7,696 nt of DNA from an uncultured Bacteroidales bacterium (GTDB lineage: Bacteria > Bacteroidota > Bacteroidia > Bacteroidales > Muribaculaceae): NCBI GenBank assembly GCA_900554715.1, contig USIN01000075.1, positions 1 to 7,696 on the forward strand, given 5' to 3'. Positions 1-6,561 of the stretch are shown here, in pieces (the first letter of the stretch is position 1; the number at the start of each line of letters is the position of its first letter). The notes under the pieces were generated by a model. That model was not told the DNA's origin and did no database searches. It worked only from the letters and a program-made list of their open reading frames with translations. Position numbers and translations under genes: made by a program.

Positions 1-29
1 GCGCTCTAAACCAACTGAGCTAATGAATC
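1..29 (-). tRNA. Partial tRNA, 5' half only (isotype undetermined)
   Basis: Read on the minus strand, positions 29 to 1 give a 7-nt acceptor strand (GATTCAT), the invariant TA at tRNA positions 8-9, and a D arm beginning GCTCAGTTGG and ending GAGCGC. This is the 5' part of a tRNA. The anticodon lies outside the window, so the amino acid cannot be named. It starts 12 nt after the 3' end of tRNA-Arg and has no promoter of its own in that gap, so the two are probably cut from one transcript. Confidence 0.85.
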
Positions 30-41
30 GTATGTTTAAAG

Positions 42-115
42 TGATCCGGATGCGACTCGAACGCATGACCGTCTGCTTAGAAGGCAGATGCTCTATCCAG
101 CTGAGCTACCGGACC
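42..115 (-). tRNA. tRNA-Arg (anticodon TCT)
   Basis: The minus strand folds as a full 74-nt cloverleaf. The acceptor strands are GGTCCGG and CCGGATC (one G-U pair), followed by discriminator A. The D arm contains GCTCAGCTGGATAGAGC. The anticodon stem is TCTGC/GCAGA with loop CTTCTAA, placing anticodon TCT at 81-79, which reads AGA and AGG codons. The T arm contains GTTCGAGTC. No CCA is encoded, so it must be added after transcription. It is the first gene of a tRNA pair behind the strong promoter at 130-161. Confidence 0.95.
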
Positions 116-129
116 AACCTTTTGCGGTG

Positions 130-161
130 CAAAGATAGTGATTTTTTATTGTATCTGCAAA
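130..161 (-). promoter_or_regulatory. Bacteroidota-type promoter of the tRNA operon
   Basis: On the minus strand there is TTTG (161-158), a 20-nt spacer, then TATCTTTG (137-130). This matches the known Bacteroidota housekeeping promoter (TTTG, 19-21 nt, TAnnTTTG) at every defined position. The -7 box ends 14 nt before the tRNA-Arg 5' end, leaving a leader of only a few bases, as expected for a stable-RNA promoter. Confidence 0.85.
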
Positions 162-172
162 TATTGAACAAA

Positions 173-206
173 GTTGGTGACGATATAGTTATATTTAGTA
201 AATTTG
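173..206 (+). promoter_or_regulatory. Probable thioredoxin gene promoter
   Basis: TAAATTTG at 199-206 fits the Bacteroidota -7 element TAnnTTTG. A GTTG at 173-176 could be the -33 element, but the 22-nt spacer is longer than the usual 19-21. Transcription would start about 25 nt upstream of the ATG. It lies back to back with the tRNA promoter. Confidence 0.4.
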
Positions 207-237
207 TCTATCAATAATAAACTCTAAAAAATATATT

Positions 238-537
238 ATGAACGATTTTAATGAATTGATTAAGAGTGATAAACCGACTTTGGTCGATTTTTTTGCGACG
301 TGGTGCGGCCCGTGCCGTATGCAGGGGCCGGTTCTTGAAGAAGTCAAGAATAAAGTAGGTGATACGGCCAATGTGCTTAAAGTTGATATAGATAAAAATG
401 TCGAGCTTGCGCAGCGCTACCGCGTGCAGTCGGTACCGACGCTTATTCTTTTCAAGAGCGGCGAACCGGTCTGGCGTGCTGTAGGTCTTCAGCAGGGTGA
501 TGTTCTCGAAGCCAAGATCAAAGAGCATTTGTCTTGA
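238..537 (+). CDS. trxA: Thioredoxin (cytoplasmic, single domain)
   Basis: A 99-residue protein that is a single thioredoxin fold, close to the usual 100-110 residues. It carries the redox site WCGPC at residues 22-26, the buried Asp of thioredoxins at D17 (within LVDFFATWCGPC), and the cis-proline P67 in SVPT that sits opposite the active site. There is no signal peptide or lipobox, so it should act in the cytoplasm as a general protein-disulfide reductant fed by thioredoxin reductase. The reductase gene is not in the window. No Shine-Dalgarno sequence is seen; the start is preceded by an A/T-rich stretch, as is common in this phylum. The gene stands alone between the tRNA operon and a convergent transporter gene. 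Bacteroidales often have several thioredoxins, so the symbol names the family rather than a proven ortholog. Confidence 0.9.
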   Translation: MNDFNELIKSDKPTLVDFFATWCGPCRMQGPVLEEVKNKVGDTANVLKVDIDKNVELAQRYRVQSVPTLILFKSGEPVWRAVGLQQGDVLEAKIKEHLS

Positions 538-577
538 CCGGACGGGATATTTACCGGCTATAAAGTAAAAGTATAAA

Positions 578-613
578 AGAAGCGCCGTCGGATTTGAGTC
601 CGGCGGCGCTTCT
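578..613 (-). terminator. Terminator hairpin between thioredoxin and transporter genes
   Basis: Arms at 578-592 and 599-613 form a 15-bp GC-rich stem with one G-U pair and a 6-nt loop. Read on the minus strand the stem is followed by a T-rich run (TTTTATACTTTTAC), so it should terminate the transporter transcript that ends at 631. Read on the plus strand the following TCTCTGCTG is a poor U tract, so it may stop the thioredoxin transcript less efficiently. Confidence 0.75.
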
Positions 614-630
614 CTGCTGTATGATGGTTG

Positions 631-2289
631 TTATGCTAAAGTCAGAATCAGCACCTGGGCGGCGACTACGCGGAGGAACATTGTGAGCGGGTAGACTGTA
701 GAGTAGGCTACGGCGGGAGCGTCGTTGCCGGTCGAGTTGCCGGCGTAGGCCAGGGCGGGGGGATCGGTGCAGCTGCCTGAGAAGAGGCCCATGATGGAGA
801 GGTAGTTGATTTTGTATTTGTGGCGTGCGATGAGGCCGACGATAATCAGAGGCACTACTGTGATGACGAAGCCCCAGATGACCCACCACATGCCTGTTGT
901 GTTGAAGACGGCGTCGGCGAAGCCTTTGCCGGCCGATATGCCGACGGAGGCGAGGAAGAGGCAGATGCCGAGTTCGCGGAGGAGGAGTGATGCGGCCGAC
1001 GAGGTATATGTGACGAGTTTGGCTTTGTAGCCGAAGCGGCTGAGGAGGATTGCGACGACGAGTGGACCGCCGGCGAGGCCGAGTTTCATGCCGAAGCCGA
1101 TGTTGATTGAGCCGAGGATGATGCCGAGGATGATGCCGACGAATATCGTTATGAGATTGGGCTGGTCGAGACGTTTCATCGAGTTGCCCAGACGTGCGGC
1201 GAGTCGGTCGATGTCCTCGAGGTTGCCGACGACGGTGATGCGGTCGCCCATCTGGAGACGCAGGTTTGGAGCGGCGAGGAGGTCGACTCCGGCGCGGTTG
1301 ACGCGTGTGGCGTTGAGCTTGTAGCCGTTGTGGAGGCGGAGGCTGCCGAGGGCGACGCCGTTATACTGGCTCTTGGTGACGAGGATGCGGCGGGAGTAGA
1401 CGGGCGTGGGGGTCGAGTTCCAGTCCATTTCAATCTCGGGGCCGATGACAGCTTTGAAGCGCTGGGCGTCGATGGCCGAGCAGATGATGAGCAGTTTGTC
1501 GCCGACGTGGATGCGTGTCGATGATTTGGGAATCGTGATTTCGTCGTCGGCTGTCATTAGGCGCGAGACGACGAAGTTACACTGGATGATGTCGTGGAGG
1601 GCGACAAGAGTCGTGTCGTCGATGAGTTTGTTTGTGACCTGTATCGAGAGCAGGAAGGGTTTGAGCTGTGAATTTTCCTGTTCGTCTTCGATTTCCTTGA
1701 CCTCGGTGTCGGTCTTGATTCTGAATATGCCTTTGATGACAAACATAGAGAGGATTATGCCGACGACGCCGAGGGGATATGCTGCGGCGTAGCCCGATGC
1801 CATCATGTTTGCCTGCTCCGGGCTGCTCATCTGGCTGATGGCCTGTTGTGCGGCCGCGAGGCCGGGGGTGTTGGTGACGGCGCCGCTCATGACGCCGACG
1901 AGGGCGCTGATGTCGTTGATGTTGCCGAAAAAGTAGATGCCGAGGACTATCGCGACGTTGAGCGCGATGACGAGTACGGCAAGGCCGTTGAGCACGACGC
2001 CGCCTTTCTTGAACGACGAGAAGAAGCCCGGACCGACCTGCAGGCCTATCGAGAAAATAAACAGAATCAGGCCAAGCTCTCTGACGAATTTAAGGATGTC
2101 GGAGTCGACGACATAGCCGAGGTGTCCCATGAGAATGCCGACAAAGAGCACAAAGGTGACACCGAGCGAGACCCCGAAAATCTTGAGTTTGCCGATGTAG
2201 ATGCCGGCGGCGATGACAAACGAGTAGAGCACGAGGGTGCTTGCTATCGATTGGCTGCCCGGTAACAACAGTTCACTAATCCATTCCAT
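631..2289 (-). CDS. AspT/YidE/YbjL-family transporter with two TrkA-C domains
   Basis: The 552-residue protein is the length of E. coli YidE. It has a membrane half at about residues 15-188, two soluble TrkA-C (RCK-C) domains at about 205-285 and 295-368, and a second membrane half at about 378-551. The halves are an internal duplication: RELGLILF...GLQVGPGF (70-89) matches RELGICLF...GISAGKGF (438-457), and GAVTNTPGLAAA (136-147) matches GSCTDPPALAYA (505-516). AspT, the characterised member, exchanges aspartate for alanine; other relatives export dicarboxylates or are unassigned, so the substrate here is unknown. The TrkA-C domains suggest gating by a small ligand. The ATG is fixed by an in-frame stop six codons upstream. 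The gene is alone in its transcription unit, with promoter element at 2357-2364 and a hairpin 3' of the stop. Confidence 0.9.
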   Translation of the reverse strand: MEWISELLLPGSQSIASTLVLYSFVIAAGIYIGKLKIFGVSLGVTFVLFVGILMGHLGYVVDSDILKFVRELGLILFIFSIGLQVGPGFFSSFKKGGVVLNGLAVLVIALNVAIVLGIYFFGNINDISALVGVMSGAVTNTPGLAAAQQAISQMSSPEQANMMASGYAAAYPLGVVGIILSMFVIKGIFRIKTDTEVKEIEDEQENSQLKPFLLSIQVTNKLIDDTTLVALHDIIQCNFVVSRLMTADDEITIPKSSTRIHVGDKLLIICSAIDAQRFKAVIGPEIEMDWNSTPTPVYSRRILVTKSQYNGVALGSLRLHNGYKLNATRVNRAGVDLLAAPNLRLQMGDRITVVGNLEDIDRLAARLGNSMKRLDQPNLITIFVGIILGIILGSINIGFGMKLGLAGGPLVVAILLSRFGYKAKLVTYTSSAASLLLRELGICLFLASVGISAGKGFADAVFNTTGMWWVIWGFVITVVPLIIVGLIARHKYKINYLSIMGLFSGSCTDPPALAYAGNSTGNDAPAVAYSTVYPLTMFLRVVAAQVLILTLA

Positions 2290-2356
2290 AATGTAACATA
2301 TAGCTTAAAACAATCTCCTTAGAGTGCCGTCTGGATGGCGGCTCTTAAATAAGCCG

Positions 2357-2364
2357 CAAAGTTA
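2357..2364 (-). promoter_or_regulatory. -7 element for the transporter gene
   Basis: The minus strand reads TAACTTTG, matching TAnnTTTG, about 68 nt upstream of the transporter ATG. The region 19-21 nt further upstream is A/T-rich with no clear TTTG, so only the -7 part is supported. The resulting leader would be roughly 60 nt. Confidence 0.55.
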
Positions 2365-2529
2365 GTCATTTTTTTATAATTTTTAAGGCTCTTTTTACTG
2401 CGAAACGAGTATAAAAAACGACGAAGCTCGGGATTAACTTTTATTAACGTTAGGTGTGCATCATAGAAATGTTTGTTAACGCTACGTCAATTTGAGTCAC
2501 AAAAATGTTTTAAATAGAAGCAAAGGAAG

Positions 2530-2537
2530 TAACTTTG
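2530..2537 (+). promoter_or_regulatory. -7 element for the acyl-CoA ligase gene
   Basis: TAACTTTG matches TAnnTTTG and lies 28 nt before the ligase ATG, giving a leader of about 20 nt. The expected -33 position holds only a T-rich TGTTTT (18 nt upstream) instead of TTTG. The same 276-bp intergenic region holds the divergent transporter promoter. I saw no gene or further strong element between them. Confidence 0.5.
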
Positions 2538-2565
2538 CCGCGGTTTTGTCACCAATTAGACTATT

Positions 2566-4374
2566 ATGCCTAACGTTTTAACAAATTTAATTCAAAGACA
2601 GACACTCGGTTACGGCGGGCGCGAAGCTCTTAGATACCGAAAAGCAGGCTCGTCGGAGTGGACTGTGATGTCATGGAACCAATTGCAGGGACTCGTCGAT
2701 AATCTGGCCTGCGGCCTCGAGACTATCGGCGTCGGCCCTCAGGATATGATAAATATATTCTCGGCCAATTGTCCCGAGATTCTGATTTCTGATTTTGCCT
2801 GCTATCGCAACCGTGCGATACCTGTCTCGATTTATGCGACGAGCAGTGCCGAGCAGGTCGAGTTTATAATCAAGGACTCCGGCGCCGTAATGATTATGGT
2901 CGGCAGTCAGGAGCAGTATGATGCAGTGCGCGCCGTGGCGCCGCGCTGTCACACGCTCAAAACAATCGTGACTTACGACGAGGATATCGTCATCCCTGAA
3001 GGCGACAGCCTGACTATGCGATTTTCGGCCATGCTGAAACTCGGTGAGGCCGCAACGACTGAGTGCCGTGAAGAGGTCGCGGCCCGGGCTGCGGCAGCCA
3101 CAGCGGATGATATCGCTACATTAATATATACATCGGGAACCACGGGCGAGCCCAAGGGTGCCATTCTGCCCCACAGCTGCTTTAATGCGGCGATGGAGAT
3201 ACACCACGAACGTCTGACGACGCTCAGCGACGAGGATACATCACTGTGCTTTCTGCCGTTGAGCCATATATTTGAAAAGGCCTGGACGTATTTTTGCCTT
3301 GACAGCGGCATGAGGGTTGCGATAAACGGTAATCCGAAAGAGATACAGTCGGCCATCCGTGAAGTGCGTCCGACGTGTATGTGCAGTGTGCCCCGTTTCT
3401 GGGAGAAAGCCTATACGGCTGTGCAGGAAAAGATTTCGTCAATGAAAGGCTTCAGGCTGTTTATGATAAGGCGCGCACTTGCAGTCGGCCGTCGCCGCAA
3501 TCTCGATTATGTGCGTCTCGGCAGAAAGGTGCCGGCGCTGCTTGAGGCACGGTATCAGTTCTACTATAAGCGCGTGCTGTCGACGGTCGCGCGGGCCATC
3601 GGTGTTGACCGGGGTAATATATATCCTACGGCCGGAGCGCCGCTGTCGGCCAATATCGTCGAATTTTTCCACGCGTGCGGCATCAATATCGTCATCGGTT
3701 ACGGTCTGTCGGAGACGACGGCGACGGTGACGTGTTTCCCGCAGATAGGTTATGAAATCGGTACGGTCGGTACGGTGATGCCGCGTGTCGAGGTGAGGCT
3801 CGGCGACGAGAACGAGATTCTTGTCAAAGGTCCGACTGTAATGCGGGGCTACTATAACCGTCCCGAGGAGACCGCACATGCGTTTACGGCCGACGGCTGG
3901 TTCCGTACCGGCGACGCGGGTCGCTTCGACGAGTCGGGCGCTCTCATTCTGACCGAACGTCTTAAGGACCTTTTCAAAACGAGCAACGGCAAGTATATCG
4001 CGCCTCAGGCAATTGAGAGCCGCCTCGGTGAAGACCGTTATATCGAACAGGTCGCTGTAATCGGTGATCAGCGCAAGTATGTCACGGCTATCATCATTCC
4101 GGCTTTCGAAGCGCTGAAAGAATATGCCCGGCGCAAGAAAATCGCGTTTAAAAACGTCGATGAGCTGATTCAGAATTCAGAAATCAAGAAGATGATCGCC
4201 GAGCGCATAGAGAAGCTTCAGGCCGGACTTGCGGGATTCGAGAAAATCAAGAAATTTACCCTTCTGCCTCACGAATTTTCAATCGAGAGCGGCGAGCTGA
4301 CCAATACGCTCAAGCTGCGCCGGCCTGTAATCAACAGCCTATACTCGAATGAGATTGAGGCGATGTATTGCTGA
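2566..4374 (+). CDS. Long-chain fatty acid-CoA ligase (AMP-forming)
   Basis: The 602-residue protein belongs to the ANL adenylating superfamily (acyl-CoA synthetases). It would activate a free fatty acid with ATP to acyl-AMP and then transfer the acyl group to CoA. Visible motifs in order are the phosphate-binding loop YTSGTTGEPKG (188-198), the A5 motif GYGLSETT (378-385), GWFRTGD (444-450) with the ribose-binding Asp, the hinge region ERLKDLFKTSNGKYIAP (464-480), and near the C terminus GELTNTLKLRR (576-586), where K583 is the likely adenylation lysine. The length and the insert between about 285 and 345 are typical of the long-chain (FadD-like, 600-residue) class. The start is fixed by an in-frame TAG three codons upstream. 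There is no signal peptide; it is probably a cytoplasmic or peripheral membrane enzyme. It is in a single-gene unit, so chain-length preference and whether it serves uptake, recycling or lipid synthesis are not indicated. Confidence 0.93.
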   Translation: MPNVLTNLIQRQTLGYGGREALRYRKAGSSEWTVMSWNQLQGLVDNLACGLETIGVGPQDMINIFSANCPEILISDFACYRNRAIPVSIYATSSAEQVEFIIKDSGAVMIMVGSQEQYDAVRAVAPRCHTLKTIVTYDEDIVIPEGDSLTMRFSAMLKLGEAATTECREEVAARAAAATADDIATLIYTSGTTGEPKGAILPHSCFNAAMEIHHERLTTLSDEDTSLCFLPLSHIFEKAWTYFCLDSGMRVAINGNPKEIQSAIREVRPTCMCSVPRFWEKAYTAVQEKISSMKGFRLFMIRRALAVGRRRNLDYVRLGRKVPALLEARYQFYYKRVLSTVARAIGVDRGNIYPTAGAPLSANIVEFFHACGINIVIGYGLSETTATVTCFPQIGYEIGTVGTVMPRVEVRLGDENEILVKGPTVMRGYYNRPEETAHAFTADGWFRTGDAGRFDESGALILTERLKDLFKTSNGKYIAPQAIESRLGEDRYIEQVAVIGDQRKYVTAIIIPAFEALKEYARRKKIAFKNVDELIQNSEIKKMIAERIEKLQAGLAGFEKIKKFTLLPHEFSIESGELTNTLKLRRPVINSLYSNEIEAMYC

Positions 4375-4396
4375 GAACAGTTATTTGAATATACTG

Positions 4397-4428
4397 AAAG
4401 CGGGAGGCCCGGGCTTCCCGCTTTTTTT
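4397..4428 (+). terminator. Strong intrinsic terminator of the acyl-CoA ligase gene
   Basis: AAAGCGGGA (4397-4405) pairs with TCCCGCTTT (4416-4424), with extra G-U and G-C pairing inside, and the stem runs into seven T residues (4422-4428). It lies 22 nt after the ligase stop. The DUF4491 stop codon on the other strand begins 2 nt beyond it, so the hairpin may also serve that gene, although its minus-strand T tract is weak. Confidence 0.88.
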
Positions 4429-4429
4429 G

Positions 4430-4759
4430 CTAATGCGGATATTCGTCGCGGCGTCGGGGGTTCATCGGGAACCAGCCTTTGATGACGCGCTGGCGCTGCT
4501 CGAATATCTCCTTTATTGTCCAGAATGACGAGAAGCCCACAACGCCAGCGAGGGTTGAAAGGAATACGTCGGATATGGCTATGGCTGCGCCGCACATGAC
4601 GATGCCGAGTATCAGAAACCACCACCAGCAGCGTGTGCCGAAGTAGTATTCGCATTTTATGACGATGGGGTGGAAAATGCCGATGACAGCAAACGTGCAG
4701 ATGCCGATTGCGAGACCGAGGAGGTTGTATTGCTGTAGGATGTTGCTGATCTGTATCAT
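4430..4759 (-). CDS. DUF4491 family small membrane protein
   Basis: The 109-residue protein has three predicted membrane helices (about 13-33, 46-64 and 65-83) and a short basic C-terminal tail. I recognise it as DUF4491 by the pattern IGIFHPIVIKCEYYFG (26-41), the aromatic block CWWWF (44-48) at the start of helix 2, the SSFWTIKEIFEQ segment (77-88), and KGWFPMNPRRR (94-104). The family is widespread in Bacteroidales and some Firmicutes and has no known function. The ATG lies about 18 nt after the predicted transcription start. It is convergent with the acyl-CoA ligase gene, so no operon partner hints at its role. Confidence 0.88.
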   Translation of the reverse strand: MIQISNILQQYNLLGLAIGICTFAVIGIFHPIVIKCEYYFGTRCWWWFLILGIVMCGAAIAISDVFLSTLAGVVGFSSFWTIKEIFEQRQRVIKGWFPMNPRRRDEYPH

Positions 4760-4783
4760 TTGTCGGGAATGTCTTTATGGTTG

Positions 4784-4812
4784 CAAAGATACTCAAAATA
4801 GTCGGCAGTCAA
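4784..4812 (-). promoter_or_regulatory. Promoter of the DUF4491 gene
   Basis: The minus strand holds TTG (4812-4810), an 18-nt spacer and TATCTTTG (4791-4784), a full match to the -7 consensus TAnnTTTG with a slightly short spacer. It predicts a leader of about 18 nt before the ATG at 4759. Confidence 0.65.
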
Positions 4813-4856
4813 GGTAAATCATGGGGGAAAACAAATCGGGGGATTGAGTGTTAATA

Positions 4857-4925
4857 TTGTGACAAAACAATCACAAATATGTATCTGTAACATCGCAATG
4901 TGATAATTGTAACAATTATGTAACA
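4857..4925 (+). promoter_or_regulatory. Cluster of TGTRACA repeats and palindromes, possible operator region
   Basis: TGTAACA occurs at 4886, 4908 and 4919, so the copies start 22 and 11 bp apart, close to whole helical turns. A TGTGACA variant starts at 4858 and TGTGATA at 4899. The cluster also contains TTGTGA-N8-TCACAA (4857-4876) and the palindrome ATAATTG-TAA-CAATTAT (4903-4919). It lies in the 361-bp gene-free region between the divergent DUF4491 and sigma factor genes, about 95 bp upstream of the sigma factor promoter. The rest of that region is very A/T-rich, with a pair of ATTAAC copies 10 bp apart (4992 and 5002), and contains no recognisable gene. Which regulator binds, if any, is unknown. 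Confidence 0.4.
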
Positions 4926-5017
4926 GAAAATACAATTTATAATTTATTGAAAACTAATAATTTAAATTGTAAAAATTGGAAAATAAATCACATTAACACA
5001 TATTAACTCAAAAATAC

Positions 5018-5046
5018 TTGACAAAGCTGAATTCTTAGTAATTTTG
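5018..5046 (+). promoter_or_regulatory. Promoter of the ECF sigma factor gene
   Basis: TTG at 5018-5020, an 18-nt spacer and TAATTTTG at 5039-5046 match the Bacteroidota housekeeping promoter. The predicted leader is about 68 nt, A-rich and without a Shine-Dalgarno sequence. A housekeeping-type promoter suggests that transcription does not depend only on the sigma factor's own activity. Confidence 0.65.
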
Positions 5047-5120
5047 AATCGTCATCACAAAACAACGACACCAGAATAAAGCAAAAAACTGATAAAAACA
5101 TAACTTAAAAATCAACTGAT

Positions 5121-5624
5121 ATGGGAACCTCGAAATTTCAAAGCAATCTGATGAATCTGCAGAGCAATATGCTCAACTTCGCTTACATGTTAACGTCAAA
5201 CCGCGACGACGCATACGACCTTCTGCAAGACACAACGCTCAAAGTGCTTGACAACGAAAGCAAATATGCCGAGAACACAAACTTCAAGGGCTGGGTGTTT
5301 ACCATCATGCGCAACATCTTCATCAACAACTACCGCCGCACGGCCCGCGCTGCCACGATGATCGACACCACCGACAACCTCTACCACCTCAATCTCTCGC
5401 AGGATTCGGGGCTTGAATCACCCGAGGATTCATATGGCGCAAGCGAGATCGGCGCCGCCATCGAATCGTTCTCCGACGAATACCGCATCCCCTTCTCGAT
5501 GCACGTCGCCGGGTACAAATACAACGAGATTGCCGAGCACATGAATCTCCCCCTCGGCACCGTCAAGAGCCGCATCTTCTTCGCCCGCAAGAAACTTCAG
5601 GAACGCTTCGCCGATTATCGCTAA
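5121..5624 (+). CDS. ECF-type RNA polymerase sigma factor
   Basis: The 167-residue protein has the two-domain plan of extracytoplasmic-function sigma factors. Sigma region 2 spans about residues 10-77: DAYDLLQDTTLKVLDN (30-45) is the core-binding region 2.2 and FKGWVFTIMRNIFINNYRR (55-73) is the -10 recognition region. Region 4 spans about 108-162 with a helix-turn-helix at YNEIAEHMNLPLGTVKSR (134-151). The ATG is set by an in-frame TAA five codons upstream. It would direct core RNA polymerase to a regulon that cannot be told from sequence. No anti-sigma gene follows it; the gene ends at its own terminator. Similar lone sigma factors with the MLNFAY and DAYDLLQDTTLKVLDN signatures are common in Bacteroidales. 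Codon choice is rich in C-ending codons, suggesting a well-expressed resident gene. Confidence 0.92.
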   Translation: MGTSKFQSNLMNLQSNMLNFAYMLTSNRDDAYDLLQDTTLKVLDNESKYAENTNFKGWVFTIMRNIFINNYRRTARAATMIDTTDNLYHLNLSQDSGLESPEDSYGASEIGAAIESFSDEYRIPFSMHVAGYKYNEIAEHMNLPLGTVKSRIFFARKKLQERFADYR

Positions 5625-5676
5625 ACCGGCAGCTGCCAAATCATCTCGACAATAAGGTTTCCCAAAACACCTACTC

Positions 5677-5715
5677 AAACACACGTCCGGCCCACACACC
5701 GGGCGTGTGTTTTTT
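5677..5715 (+). terminator. Intrinsic terminator of the sigma factor gene
   Basis: Arms 5677-5690 and 5699-5712 form a 14-bp stem with one G-U pair and an 8-nt loop. A T run (5710-5715) begins within the 3' arm and continues past it. It lies about 50 nt after the sigma factor stop and separates it from the protease gene. Confidence 0.88.
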
Positions 5716-5770
5716 CCGCTTATTTTCTCGAAAAAACTGACCCACTCCATATAATCTTACAAAAAAATAT

Positions 5771-5778
5771 TAGCTTTG
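5771..5778 (+). promoter_or_regulatory. -7 element for the PrsW-TIR gene pair
   Basis: TAGCTTTG matches TAnnTTTG and is 78 nt before the PrsW ATG, giving a leader of about 70 nt. No TTTG is seen at the -33 position, so this promoter may be weak or need help. Confidence 0.5.
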
Positions 5779-5856
5779 CATAAAAAGGAATGACCTGAAC
5801 TTTAGCATCCTTGAATTTCCAAATAATTTAAGCATACCCTAAAAATACTGATCCTT

Positions 5857-6561
5857 ATGCCTGAAACTTTCTTTAAAATATTGGCGGCTATTGCCCCGGC
5901 TGTTGTGTTGGCTTTCATCATGCTGCGGCGCGATAAGCGGCCCGAACCAATCGGCTGGCTTCTCGCGGCAGTATGTCTCGGCATTCTCATCGGTCCGATT
6001 ATCCTGACTATCGGCGACATCATCCTTCCCGACATACCCGCCGACAGCTTTTTAGGCGCATTCATGACATCGTTTGTCAATGCGGCTGTTCCTGAAGAAG
6101 GACTTAAATTTGCAGCGCTGTATTTGCTTGCAAAACGATGCCGCCATTTCGACGAGATGTTTGACGGAATCGTCTATGCCGTCTGCATCGGCATGGGGTT
6201 CGCCGGGTTTGAAAACATACTCTATCTTTTCGGAGCCGAAGACGAATGGATGTTTGTCGGCGTCTCCCGTGCGCTGCTTGCCGTTCCGGCTCATTATTTC
6301 TTCGCAGTCATCATGGGCTCTTTCTTCTCGCTCGGATGGTTTGACAAACGCAACCGCCGTTTCTATCTGACCGCCGCATTCGCGCTCCCCGTCATCGTCC
6401 ATGGCCTCTATGACACCCTTTGTTTCTCAATGTCACTCAACGAAGACCTCAGCGGACTGATACTTATACTCTTCCTCTTAGGATTCAAATATATCCGCAA
6501 TTACGTCAAATCACTGACAAACACAATGCTGAACCTCGACGGCTATGACTCGACAAAATAA
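5857..6561 (+). CDS. PrsW-family intramembrane metalloprotease
   Basis: The 234-residue, mostly hydrophobic protein has about seven predicted membrane helices. It shows the motifs of the PrsW family, part of the CAAX-protease/bacteriocin-processing (CPBP-like) superfamily: VPEEGLKF with E80 and E81, FDGIVYAVCIGMGFAGFENILY with E119, the motif-3 histidine H146 in PAHYFFAVIMG, and H182 in VHGLYD. These Glu and His residues are the expected metal ligands and catalytic residues, so the protein should be active. B. subtilis PrsW makes the first cut in the anti-sigma factor RsiW; most other members have no known substrate. The gene overlaps the following TIR gene by 17 bp, so the two are translationally coupled and the TIR membrane protein is a candidate partner. 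A terminator and a separate promoter element divide it from the sigma factor gene upstream. Confidence 0.9.
   Translation: MPETFFKILAAIAPAVVLAFIMLRRDKRPEPIGWLLAAVCLGILIGPIILTIGDIILPDIPADSFLGAFMTSFVNAAVPEEGLKFAALYLLAKRCRHFDEMFDGIVYAVCIGMGFAGFENILYLFGAEDEWMFVGVSRALLAVPAHYFFAVIMGSFFSLGWFDKRNRRFYLTAAFALPVIVHGLYDTLCFSMSLNEDLSGLILILFLLGFKYIRNYVKSLTNTMLNLDGYDSTK

Noticed and set aside
1088..2265. Long plus-strand ORFs antisense to the transporter gene (for example 1406-1792 and 1846-2265)
   Set aside because: They lie wholly inside a well-supported membrane transporter gene on the other strand, have biased low-complexity composition expected from its GC-rich third positions, and show no domain.
2315..2320. 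AAGGAG on the minus strand upstream of the transporter ATG as a ribosome binding site
   Set aside because: It lies 25 nt from the ATG, and an in-frame stop between them rules out a closer in-frame start. Bacteroidota seldom rely on such sites.
4269..4796. Minus-strand 175-residue ORF overlapping the end of the ligase gene and the DUF4491 gene
   Set aside because: It runs through the strong terminator and overlaps two genes with clear families; the product has no recognisable motif.
4857..4876. TTGTGA-N8-TCACAA as a CRP/FNR-type operator
   Set aside because: Classical CRP sites have a 6-bp spacer between TGTGA and TCACA; here it is 8. I keep it only as part of the unexplained repeat cluster.
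5430..5750. Minus-strand ORF antisense to the 3' part of the sigma factor gene, a possible anti-sigma
   Set aside because: It is a reverse-frame shadow of the C-rich codons of the sigma gene, has no membrane helix or zinc motif, and spans the sigma gene terminator.
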